Shown piece after piece: positions 12,546-24,324 of a stretch of DNA of 64,000 bases. Under the pieces are notes generated by a model. The model was not told the origin of the DNA. It saw only the letters and a program-made list of their open reading frames with translations, and searched no databases. The stretch comes from Brevipalpus yothersi. Taxonomy: Eukaryota > Arthropoda > Arachnida > Trombidiformes > Tenuipalpidae. Where the stretch lies: assembly GCA_003956705.1 (NCBI GenBank), contig QZCP01000030.1, positions 62,001 to 126,000 of the forward strand. Direction: 5' to 3'. Made by a program: the position numbers and the translations under genes. Position 1 is the first letter of the stretch. Every line of letters begins with the position of its first letter.

Positions 12546-12952
12546 ATGTTCTTTTCCTCAGACCTATCACTTTCTATGGATGATTCACTTGTTTCCCTGT
12601 GAAAAGAGGCGAAAACTGTAGCATTCGAGTCTTCAAATTTAGTATAGTTCTCGCAGTTATACTTATTGAAGTACTAGTAGTAGTAGTTCACCAAGAAGAA
12701 GAATCAGAGGCAAAAAGAAGAGTGGAAACGAAGATATCACTCAATCTTCATGGCGAATGATGATGATTGTTTCGCGTTTATGGCACTTGAAACACTTTCA
12801 ATTGAAACCTTAAATGCATCATTCGTGTTGCTTAACTCGCTGGAAACGGATTTCATCTCATACACTTATGTACTTCGGCCCTTTGGCCCCAGAACACTTC
12901 TTATTTTTCTACTCGTCCGTGCATGTGTATCAGATAGAGAGAGAAAAAAAAG
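12478..12952. repeat. Direct duplication, copy 1 (with internal deletion)
   Basis: This block is nearly identical to 16359-16426 plus 16803-17204, with roughly six differences over about 470 bp by eye. Copy 1 lacks the 376 bp found at 16427-16802 of copy 2. The 5-base word AGAAA is present at both edges of the missing piece, as expected for a microhomology deletion. Positions 12478-12545 therefore carry, on the minus strand, a fragment of the last coding exon of the secreted-protein gene at 16318-20355. It is a truncated gene fragment, not a functional exon. Confidence 0.9.
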
Positions 12953-13318
12953 AGGAAGAGTGAGGAGTGAGGAGACGAGGAAGAGAATGAAGAAGAGAAA
13001 AAGTGGATGCCTAGCACGTTACAGGCAATCCTCACAAACCATTTCTCTTTTGCTCTTCTTCTTCTTCTTCTTCATACTGGCCACTTTGAATGTGTCTGTT
13101 TGCCGTTTATACCAAAGTTTTGCCCTCAGGTCGTTTCCATGTGTGTGTGGTTTCATCTGTTTGCTGATTCTAATTCGTGTTGATTAGGCTTAAAAGTAAT
13201 CATTTTTGACAGATAAAAATTGAAGTGCAAAGAGAAACTGTTAGACTCACACAGCGTTCACACTGAAAACGAATTTTCTCAGGCGAATAAGAGCGATAGT
13301 CCAACTAATTTGAATAGA

Positions 13319-13321
<3 letters not shown>

Positions 13322-13381
<60 letters not shown>

Positions 13382-13668
13382 NNNNNNNNNNNNNNNNNNN
13401 NNNNNNNNNNNNNNNNNNNNNNNNNNNNNNNNNNNNNNNNNNNNNNNNNNNNNNNNNNNNNNNNNNNNNNNNNNNNNNNNNNNNNNNNNNNNNNNNNNNN
13501 NNNNNNNNNNNNNNNNNNNNNNNNNNNNNNNNNNNNNNNNNNNNNNNNNNNNNNNNNNNNNNNNNNNNNNNNNNNNNNNNNNNNNNNNNNNNNNNNNNNN
13601 NNNNNNNNNNNNNNNNNNNNNNNNNNNNNNNNNNNNNNNNNNNNNNNNNNNNNNNNNNNNNNNNNNNN

Positions 13669-13741
<73 letters not shown>
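13322..13741. repeat. (CT)n microsatellite with assembly gap
   Basis: Pure CT runs flank an N gap at 13382-13668. The gap lies wholly inside the repeat, so its real length is unknown. No gene content is implied. Confidence 0.97.
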
Positions 13742-13744
<3 letters not shown>

Positions 13745-16317
13745 TTTGTTTTCAACTCATAACCGTAGTCCAGCCACTTTTGTAACTTTCCCCTCTAAGC
13801 CCATCAGTACTCATCTCGAGAAAAATATCCTTTCCTCTTTGACACTAGGTCTCTTGGGTCATGACCTCACTTTCTTGACCACTTGGTCATGTCCACGGTC
13901 AAGCTGGACCATATCACTTGGGCCCTTGAAAGAAAGTATCCCAGCGCGAATTTTTTCTCTTATCATTCCTCGTTCACTCTACATTATCACATGCTTCCAC
14001 AAGCACTATGATTGAAACAAAATCATAAGTCTTCGGAACTTCTTTTCTTCCTGGACCCATACACACATGAATACATGTACCCAAAGCTTCTCTTTTCTAT
14101 TGGAAAATTTTTTGCTTCAAGTCTTTATTGATGATAATTTTTGTGAATGCTCTTTCTCTTCTACTTTCTTCTCTCATCTCACTTATGTTGTTGTTGTTCT
14201 TTTTCTTCTCGTACTTCTCCCCAAAATTAGAGGTCCACAAGAAGTGGCACCTCTCAAAAAAGTACTTTCATCATTTACAGCTACCATCATCTATACGTAT
14301 GCTCACTCATAGCTTTTGTCTTCCTCTTCTTCCTTATTCTATCTTCTCATCTTCCTCTTCCCGCTCTCTCTCTCTCTCTCTCTCTCTCTTTTTCCCTACT
14401 TCCACTGACCTATGATTACCATCATTACTCTTTTCTACTAGGATCATAAACTATTCTCTTCTCTGAACTTTCTATTTTTGACGCTCAATCTTGGAGCATA
14501 AAAAGTTGCCTATACTTCATACTTGTCAGATAGTGACAGCGGCAAGCAATCGACGATCATGTACATCCATATACATTGAACTAGGCCATCCGTGCCAATG
14601 GACTGATGACCGTAGCTAGAAAAAAAGGAGGGAGAAAGAAAATTTTGGGTCCCAACATCCGCTGGCATCCGAGAAGCGATGAGATGAGGTGTTGAGAAAT
14701 ACACTAAAATGCTACTTACATTTGCAAATGATTTTTTGGATATGTATTATTTGCTCTACACACATACACACATAGATACACACAGGAAGCTTCACCCTCC
14801 AGAGAATTTTAGGTATTACTGCAAACCCTTCGAGCTATCGTGTCATTTGAGCTCCAAGGAATACTTACATGTGTAAATTACCGATGTAACCCTTGCTGCA
14901 TACATAAAATCGTTGGATTCAGTTGCAACTTCATTTCGAATGTTTCACTAAAAGGAAACTTGTGTGTTTGTTGGCCCAGGAAATGAAAGAAAGTGAAGAG
15001 AAACAGAACCGTGAAATGTTCCTCATATACTACTGAAAACCCTTCCTCTGGCCAATATTAATATTGAGACTCATAGTTTTCCTTCTTCTTCTTCTTCTCA
15101 TATCTGGTCAAATAGGCAAAGAGAGGAAGAAGAAGAGGAAGACGAAGAAGAGAAGGAGGAAAGAGAATAAGATTCACAGAGGATATTGAGGGTGATTCTC
15201 TTCTCACCGGGACATGTACAGTCAGATACAATTGTGAATACTATCGAGGATTGATGAATAAATAAACAGCATCACAGGATGGTCGAAGAAAAATATGAGC
15301 GATTCTAGTGGAACAAAGTTGATAGTCTGTGACTATATAGCTATGGAGGAGTGAAGAGTGCAAAATGAAAGCGATGAAATGAGCATAAATGATACGGATG
15401 ATGGCCTTTATCCTTACACGATCTTTTCTCACTCTTCTCTTTTTCATCTTCCTTCATCTTATTCTTCTTCCATGTTCATCGGCTGTGAACATCTTCCCAT
15501 GTTTTTCTCTCCTCTCTCTCTCTCTAGTTTTCCGGATGATGATGATGATTATCATCATTCTATGCCTTACTTTTGTGACTTGGACTCTCATCCAGCATCT
15601 TCTTGCCATTTCTTTTACTTGCCACTTCATTTTCTTCTCTCTCTCTCTCGATCCGAAATACAACAACGTAATCAATATTAATAAAGATCTAGCAAAAGTG
15701 TAATAACAATCAGACAGAGAATTGCATCATAATCAACATCAGCCACAGCATGAGCTTGGGGTGTAACAGCATTTGCTGCCATATTTCTTCTCGCATTCTT
15801 CATCTTTTTTTCTTGCTCTCCCATCACCGATATAGATATTTCAAAGAGAAAAGATATTCAGAGGATTTTCACAATCTTTTCATCATAATATATTGAGCAT
15901 TTGAGCATCGTTCTGTTATTGTATTTTTTTCTTCCTCCTCTCTCCTTCCTCTTCTCTTCCTCTCTTTCCTTCTCGTAAAATTACGGGTACATATACGTGT
16001 ATATATACGTGTATATATATGTGTGTGTGTGTTTGTTTGGGTGCACTAAATAAATGGAAGGATCTATCACCTTACAGTACGAAAAAAAGTAAGCAAAAAG
16101 TAAAATGATCAAAAACTTGGAACAGTACACGTGTGTGTATATCCGTGGAACACTTGCTTCAATGGTACTATTGATAATCACTTGAGCTTAAGAGAATGTC
16201 AAAAGTGTTCATGGATTGTTTCTACTTCCAAAATCCATCTCCAGTTTCGATTCCTGTGTATATGTGTGTATATGTGAGTGTCTGTTTACTGAAGAAGAAT
16301 CTGAGTTATGGCAAGTC
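13742..16317. other. Gene-free stretch with low-complexity DNA
   Basis: This is AT-rich spacer with a CT run at about 14366-14390 and TC/GA-rich patches. A self-complementary-looking pair of TTC-rich and GAA-rich tracts lies at about 15080-15165. Open frames here are short, compositionally biased and lack conserved motifs. The 3' UTR of the secreted-protein gene probably occupies the right end; a minus-strand AGTAAA lies at about 16284-16289. Confidence 0.5.
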
Positions 16318-17206
16318 TCAAGTTTTAACCAGATCCGAGCCATCATCCATCAGAGCAGTGATATTCAACGAAAGTAAACCTTTCGATTTGCTTTGCTTTT
16401 TCATTCGCTCCAAAATCTGTGAGAAACGGCTCAGATGGAATCTTCGAATGCACTTCCATGTTTGCATGGTGATCAGATCATCTACACATATATGTAATTC
16501 CATGGGTATCAGGGTAGCATCCTAATGGATTGGAGAAGAGAAGGAAAGAGTAAAAGAAAAAAAGAGAAAGGTTATATCATCATGATTGTGTTCATGTTTA
16601 CCAGATGGTTGTTTTTCACAGAAAATAATAGGAATCTATCTTTTTCTCTCTCTCTTTTTTGCTCTGTTTTAAGAATTTGAAGATAAAATTTTTCATTTCT
16701 CTTGCTTGTATGGGTCGATTTTCTCCATTTTCTATTTCACTCTTCTTCCTTAAAACTAAGAGAGACCCATTATTCTAGACAATCATGCAGAAAGTAATTC
16801 ACAGAAAATGTTCTTCTCCTCAGACCTATCACTTTCTATGGATGATTCACTTGTTTCCCTGTGAAAAGAGGCGAAAACTGTAGCATTCGAGTCTTCAATT
16901 CTAGTATAGTTCTCGCAGTTATACTTATTGAAGTACTAGTAGTAGTAGTTCACCAAGAAGAAGAATCAGAGGCAAAAAGAAGAGTGGAAACGAAGATATC
17001 ACTCAATCTTCATGGCGAATGATGATGATTGTTTCGCGTTTATGGCACTTGAAACACTTTCAATTGAAACCTTAAATGCATCATTCGTGTTGCTTAACTC
17101 GTTGGAAACGGATTTCATCTCATACACTCATGTACTTCGGCCCTTTGGCCCCAGAACACTTCTTATTTTTCTACTCGTCCGTGCATGTGTATCAGATAGA
17201 GACAGA

Positions 17207-17285
<79 letters not shown>

Positions 17286-18557
17286 CTTGTAAGCAAGATT
17301 GATGGTCACTGGCGATGGATTTCAATTCGATTAAGAGTCTTGTAGCGAGTGGAGAGAGAGAGAGAGGAAGAAAAGATGGCAAGTGGGCGATACAAGAGGA
17401 AGATTTCATCACCTTTACCGTGGTAGAGGCAAGTGAAACACGGTATTTGAGAAACGAGAAAAAGAAGAGGAGAAGGAAGGGAAGAGAGATGAGATGAAAT
17501 GAGGGAAAAAAGACAAGAGAAGATGTAGAAATAAAAGCTGGTAAACAATGTTTTTGATTCCTCGAATTTTCGCTTCCAGAATCACAATTCGATTGTGTCT
17601 AGGATCGGAGCAAGAGAGAGAGAGAGAAAAAGAAAGATTGTGACTTGTATAATGTTGGATTGTATGTGGAGAAGATATGAGAAGAAATAGAAACAAGTTG
17701 CAAGCGAAATAGAATAGAAAAGATGAGGAGAAAGAAAGAGAAGATGAGGACACATCTGATTCAATTATTTTCGCTCCTCCATCATCATCTCTTGACTCTT
17801 TGCTGCTCAACTTTCACCCTTGTCTTTTCATCTTTTTCCACTACTTCCACCACTACTACCACTACTACTATCCTTACTATTTCTCTACATCTTCCATCTC
17901 ACTTTTCTCATCTTCATTTGCTGATTCCTTTTCTTTCTATCTCTCTGATTACTTTGGTCCATTAGCCAATGATTCTTTGGATGGTGATTTTTCAAGCGTT
18001 CAACACACAGTGTTAGCCAATTCAATCAATTGGGCAAAAGTCATCCACGGTTCACCAAATTTGACACTTTCCCAATGAAATGAGAATATATTTTGAAATA
18101 AATTTCTCTCTGGAATCAATCAAGCTACATGTATTCTAGGGAAGAGGCAAAAAAAATTCACTCTCACACTAATATCATCAAATCGATTGCATCCATTTGA
18201 CTGATAAACGTTAAAGCATTTTTAACTCCTTCCGCTTATTGATTTACTCAACAGATTATATCTTTCACTTTCATCCCTTTCTACCCCTCTCATTATGCAT
18301 GTAAAATCAATAGACTTGTGAATGTTAGCATGATAATGATGGATAATGAGACACGCATTTAACTTGCAAATTCATCAATATTCTTTTTACCATCGATTTG
18401 TTATGCAACCAAGCGTCTCTTCATTGTCATCCAACTTCCTAGCCATAGAAAGTGGATTGAAGATACACGCTTTTATGGCTTACTTGTACCTCTTTTGTAG
18501 CATAAGATCAGATTTACTCTCATTATCTGGTATATTCTGCCAGATTTTCCATCTTGT

Positions 18558-18632
<75 letters not shown>

Positions 18633-20355
18633 GCCTTTTTACCATGTCTTCGAATATGGCAACTCTATTCATCAGTGGCTGATTAAAATGATCCATCATC
18701 ATCACGAAGCCTTCCAACATGAAAATAAGGAGTCAAATACACTAAATTTTCTATCCCCTATTACTTTAATATCAATCTCAAGTGGATTGAAGAGGACCCT
18801 TGAGATTATTTTCTCCCAAAAGTGTTCACTTTCGACGAATTGCAAGCTCCGGTTAAGCTTTTTCAAGAAAGAGAAAGAGAAAAAGAAAAGTTATTTAGCC
18901 ATTCAAAGTGTATACTTACATTGCGTGAAGCTTCCATCACACAATCCAAAGTTTTCTCATCATTAGTTTCGTTGCATTGATGATCCGATTTGTAGCAAGT
19001 TTTGAGGACTTGATTCAGTTTGGTGTGCTTACCGAAGCATTGCTGGCGAATTTTAGTCTTATTCGACTGATTGACACATTCGTTTGGCGCTATTTGAATA
19101 AAATGAATAAAAATAAGTTCACATAAGGAGATGCTGGATGTTCTGGAATCCATTCAAGGGGAATACAAGTGTAAAGTGAATCAATACAAGATGTGGGATA
19201 GAAAGAAGAGAGAGGAGAAAAAAAGTGGTATGTTACAAAGTTGAGTGAATAGTAGTGAAGACCAAATAAAATTGTCCCAATTATGTGTCTACAAAAATGT
19301 TGCCAAATCAATTGTTCTTAACAACATTTTCTCATCATCATTCTCCATCTATTGTACATTTTGTACTCAATGTTCATCATGATGATTATTTTACATTTCA
19401 AATCATCATTCTTGTGGAAAGAATTGTCCAAATGATTGGAACAAATTCATCACATCAACGATTCTGGGCAAATCTTATACATACACATGTATGTGTTTGA
19501 ATGTATTCACACTTATCTACTGTGTTCAGTTTCTAGAACTTACATTTGAACACGAACGATTTGGTAAATCATTTTCATGGTTAATGGTGAAGATGCGTGT
19601 TCTCAGGCATGTTCAATCGTCATCATTTGACACCTTAAAACAATGGAAAAATCTTTCGTGCAAAGCTTCTTCTACTTCTACTTCTACATCTTCTTTCACT
19701 ACACCTTCCTCTTCTTATTATCATTCACTATTCATTTTGATCTCTTGTTCAAGTAAAACAATCAAGAATCATCCTTCCCTGATGTTCCCAATATACGTGT
19801 TCTATCACCTCTTATTCACACTTCTTGAAGAAAAAGATGGATTGAAATTCTTTCCTCCTTCCCCAGCTGATAGATCACCATCATTATCATGTTCATGATA
19901 ATGAACATCAACGGTCATCATTTTATACACTGAAAATACAGCCAAGAGAAGGCATGACAAACAATGCCAATGGCCAAGAAGTGTAACTGTATCATGTGTG
20001 CAAAGTGTACAATGAAAAGAATGGATAGTAGACTGTAATATTTGGAAAAAGGTTCTCTCTGAATACATCTTGTCTCCTCTTCCTCCCCCTGGAAACTCAT
20101 GTGGGTGGAAAGGGTAAGGCCCTTGGTGTGAGGATCTTCTATCGAATACATACCACAAAGATAGCCAAAGTATTCCTTGGCCAGCCATTCATCGCGCGTA
20201 ATTGTTTTCACTTGAAACACTGGATCGGTATTGTTTTTGGAGGAACCATTCCCTTTGACGATGGATGTCGGTGTAGTGGGCAGAGATAGAATGTGAACAC
20301 AATTAAAAGCCAAAACCATCAATATCACTGCTACGATACGTTTGAGTTGATCCAT
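16318..20355 (-). CDS. Secreted eight-cysteine protein, family unknown
   Basis: Three exons, 20154-20355, 18920-19089 and 16318-16521, join in frame (phases 1 and 0) to encode 191 aa. Splice sites are good: donors GTATGT and GTAAGT, and a pyrimidine-rich acceptor before 16521. The N-terminus MDQLKRIVAVILMVLAF is a clear signal peptide. The mature part has cysteines at 67, 72, 85, 99, 106, 117, 136 and 148, and several N-glycosylation sequons (NNT, NQS, NKT, NET, NIT). The pattern suggests a disulfide-linked helical secreted protein. The DUF19/T20D4.11-like and odorant-binding-like families deserve a comparison, but I do not recognise it. A probable paralogue with the same cysteine and intron layout lies at 23.6-26.6 kb. 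The 3' half of its last exon is copied at 12478-12545. Function is unknown. The exon model is inferred from splice signals without homology support. Confidence 0.68.
16359..17204. repeat. Direct duplication, copy 2 (undeleted)
   Basis: This is the partner of 12478-12952. It overlaps the last exon of the secreted-protein gene (16359-16521) and runs into its second intron. It ends beside a (GA)n run. The 376-bp segment 16427-16802 is unique to this copy. Because that segment includes coding sequence and the splice acceptor, this is the ancestral arrangement. Confidence 0.88.
17211..17281. repeat. (GA)n microsatellite
   Basis: About 70 bp of uninterrupted GA dinucleotides, immediately after the end of duplication copy 2. 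It is intronic to the secreted-protein gene. Confidence 0.97.
18560..18629. repeat. (CT)n microsatellite
   Basis: About 70 bp of uninterrupted CT dinucleotides in intron 2 of the secreted-protein gene. Confidence 0.97.
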
Positions 20356-21573
20356 TGAGAATGATGATGAGCATAGACAGTGGATAGAGTACAGTAAGGC
20401 TTGCCTATCAACCAAAAGCTACCAACAGAGAAGCCAATAAACTGGCCAAAGAATGTACACACACACACACACACAAGCCCAAGTTCACTGAACGTGTGTG
20501 TGTCCGATAAGTTCAAGAGGCGAGAGGTATAATGCTTGGACACTATGATCAAGCTGACAAACTAACTGGCTAATGATGATAATGTTCAACACTTTCACTC
20601 ATTCACACCTTTGCACGGCAAGTTGCCGATCACTAATGATCAAAATGATTAAGTGGAATCCAATGTAGAACGTTTTCTGAAAGTTCTATCATCATTATTA
20701 CCGTTAATATCATGATATGAATTCGAAAAAGCGCCGAATCAGTCCTGAATATGGCCACTTTTTTGTGACTCTTCTCATCTCTCTCTCTTTTTCGTAACAA
20801 AATATCGATGACCTGGTCCCAGTTTCCAGTATGAAAAGGAATTCCGACAAAGTTTTCCTTTTTTTCGAGATCATTCTAAATTGAAAGAGAAAGCGAACAA
20901 TATCAATCCATGTACACTCACCCACATACACACACAATTCACCATCCAAAATCAGCTGGCGAAAAATTCTTCCCCAATTTCTCTCAATTCATCAGATGTT
21001 TCACTTTTTATTGTTGATTTGTCTTCATTTCACTTCTCTCTCCATCCGCATCCTTGTTGCCTCATCTCATGTTTACTTTCTCTCATCGCTCAGTGAGGCT
21101 TCATAAATGTCATCTTTACACTGTCTTGTTGGACGCCATTCTATTTTACTCTAGAGTACAACAACCGTGGTGTAAACAGTTATTGCAAAAAATTGTTTCC
21201 AATCAAATTGGCCTTGCCGAGAGAAAATAGTGGTCCCAAAAAGGAGCAACAAATGGAAACAGACAATCAAATTATAACAGCTCATGGATGTACATCATCT
21301 ATCTCACATACACACATTTTATATAACCTAGCATTCTATCCATCTGCCTTTTCCTTTATGATTATTTTATTTAATTCGAAATTCTACACCATAAAGTGTG
21401 TCGCATTCAATTGGAATCCAGTTGATCTTTTAGCTCCCATCGTTCACTTCCTTTTTCCTGACTCAATTGTGAGCTTCCTTTTCCCAGTTTACCAAATTGT
21501 ATATGTGTGTATCAGATATATTTTGAGCATAGAGAGAGAGAGTGGAAAAAGAGTTGAAAGACTTTCACCATTT

Positions 21574-21621
<48 letters not shown>

Positions 21622-22702
21622 ATACTTTTTCCCAAGAACATTCTGTATTCATTTGAGTATTTTATTCATGAACTTTTCTCTTTCTCTTCTTCTGTGAGGC
21701 TCTTTTGGAATTGGATGAACACATTTTGTGTAGCTACAGAATTAGTTATACACTGAGAATATATATACGTACATTGAGTTGCCTCGCAGCATTTTAGATT
21801 GAGTTTCCATTACAAGATTGCCCAAATCGACTCATGATTAGAGAATCAGTAATAATCTAAGCGAATGAATCGCAATCGGCATTTCAGCATACTGCCTTTT
21901 CATCTTTTCCAATTTGTTCCCTTTTACTAATGCAAACTTGTCAACAGATTGGGAGAGAGAAAATCCTATTTCAAGTGAAATGTTTATCAGACTCTTTCAA
22001 TTCTTTTCTTCTTCCTCTCTCTTTCTCTCTCTCTCTCTTTTTCTCTTCCCATATCTTCACATGCACACATACAGTCTGTTGCCCTTCTATCCCATGGGCC
22101 ACTCTAGACCCATAGTTCCTCAATCCCGATTGTCGATCTGTAAATGGTTGTGTGTGTGTGTGTCTGTTTATGTGTGCGAATATGTTTTATATGGAAAAGA
22201 AGCCGATCATCGAAGAAAAGGTTCCATTCTGATGGACTTTAGATAATCTCTTAATCTTTAATCCGTTTTTGTCATAGGCCGTTTTGTGCCATTCAAATTA
22301 TTTTTCTCCCTCCCCTATGTACCCGCGACCCACTACATACTGGGTGACCTGTGACCATTTGCATGTGACCTGTACTACCACCATTCCTATGGGAAGCTTT
22401 TTTTGTAGACCTCCAAAAAAAATACTTGCAAAGGGCACGGTAAGTGCACTAGCACGATATGGTCTCTCTCTCTCTCGCTCAGTGAGAAAGATTTTTTGGC
22501 CTGGGATCGTAAAATGGACTGATTCGAGGCTCCTAAGGTTGATATTAGAGATACCTTATGTGACCCTCTATATGTGTGTGTGTGTGTGTGGGGATCATGC
22601 ACATCACTTCTGTTTCTAGTTATACATATACCTTCTCTTATCCCCGAGAATGGCTTCGAATATATGACCTGACGAATATATGGAACTGAAAGAAAGAAAG
22701 AA

Positions 22703-22733
<31 letters not shown>

Positions 22734-23650
22734 TGATGGAGTGTAAGTTTGATCAGCTTAAATCGGCTCAACTGGCCTGACCTATGTGTGAGCTATGCAT
22801 ATCGAGTGTAAACTTCATTCGGTCTTTTTCCATCTCTTCTCTGTATGGCCTGCTTTTCTTCCAAGATTATCTCTTTTTCTCTACTTTAGTGTACACGTTT
22901 TGTTGATTTTCTTTCTTTACTTATTTCTTCTCTTTACAACAAGGACTTTACTCTCTGTCCATAGTCACTCCATGGTTCCTTTCACTTTGGATACCTCCCA
23001 TCGCCTTCCCATTTCTTTTCAATATTCTTTATCCTATTTCCTTGAACTTTCTCTCCAGAAAGTAAGCTAGAAAAAGGACTGGGAAGTGAGACGAAAAAGT
23101 ACAGAGATTATAGTTACCATCTTGCTTCACCCACACTTTCGGATGGGGTGTCGAGTTGTGTGTATGTGTGCATGTTGCTGTATTACTATGTGTTGAATGT
23201 CTTCGTTTGTTGAAAAAACTGATCAAAACAGAGTGAAAACTATTTAACCAATCGAGAATCAGTTACACTTTTGCATGTTTCATGAGTGTGAAGAATATAC
23301 ACTGTGTAATAGAGGCCAGCTCTGATTGACTGATATCCAGTCATTAGTATGAAAAATTATTGATATTCTTGAAGCAGCTGATTGATGATTCTAGCATATG
23401 GAAATGATTTCTCTCTCTCATCTTCTCTTTCTTCACTCAATAAATCTGAGAAAGCCAGATATCCTCCTCAAATCATTGAACTTAACATGATGATTCTGAG
23501 AAAAGAGAGAGAGAGAGAGAGAGAGAAGGCTGATATTCATTGAGAGTAATCATAGACCAAATGCGATTGGAGCCTCTTGCTTCTCAATCTCATTATCCAT
23601 TCGCAATCCAATTCAAATGAAGCTCATCACCATCATCATCTCCTGCTTAC
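20356..23650. other. Spacer between the two secreted-type genes
   Basis: This contains a CA/TG run near 20459-20476, CT runs at 21578-21619 and 22025-22040, and a GA run at 22711-22733. The 5' flank of the secreted-protein gene and the unfound 3' exons of its presumed paralogue should lie here. A stop-free minus-strand frame at 20633-20875 follows a good acceptor but could not be joined to anything in phase. Confidence 0.4.
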
Positions 23651-24249
23651 CTTCTGCCTTGATTTGTGTAGGTCTATCATGTAAGAATTTGCATCGCTTT
23701 TCGTGTTGGATGACATCATGAGAGGCTATCTTTAAGAGAAAAAATTGCTTTTTTTTCGCTCTCTCTCTTCTTCTTTTCATCAAACTTTCTGTTAGTGAAG
23801 CAATCATCGGTTCAATCTTCTTCTGGCTCAATTCTCACAAATTCCACATCCCCATGTCAATGCCATGAATTTATCCATATATTTTGCTCAAAAATCAACT
23901 GATAATTTGTCGCCCTTCTTCTTTGGATTTTTTTCTCTCTTCTCTTCTCGCTTCAAAATTCATACAAACCATGAAGATTTAGGAAGCTAGAAAAAGATGG
24001 AAAAGAAACTTTTCTCACATCACCCACACTGTCTTGTGGGGAAGATTACAAAATCAGTCAATCACAAAATACACATACACACACACTGTGTATCTAGCCA
24101 ATCCCATTCTCAGCATGTCTATCTTTTTTACCCAATTTTTTTCTTCTCGATCTGTAAGAGCGCGAAAAATATGTGTCAATTCGGATTAGCATCAGCATGT
24201 TCTCTCTCTTCTCAAGCCCCTTGGATGGCATCTTTTTTTTCCTCTATTC

Positions 24250-24324
<75 letters not shown>

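Noticed and set aside
12750..13187. + strand open frame starting MANDDDCFAFMALETL, and its twin at 17012-17302
   Set aside because: The near-identical 60-70 residues follow from the recent DNA duplication, not from selection. Both then run into GA-rich low complexity. No motif or splice structure supports coding.
13220..13762. Long SLSLSL/RERERE frames across CT/GA tracts, here and at 28745-29435, 33807-34100 and others
   Set aside because: These are pure translations of (CT)n or (GA)n repeats, in two cases bridging N gaps.
16427..16802. Transposon insertion explaining the extra 376 bp in duplication copy 2
   Set aside because: The AGAAA words at its edges could be a target-site duplication. 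However, the segment contains coding sequence and a splice acceptor in phase with the gene and has no terminal inverted repeats, so deletion from copy 1 is the better reading.
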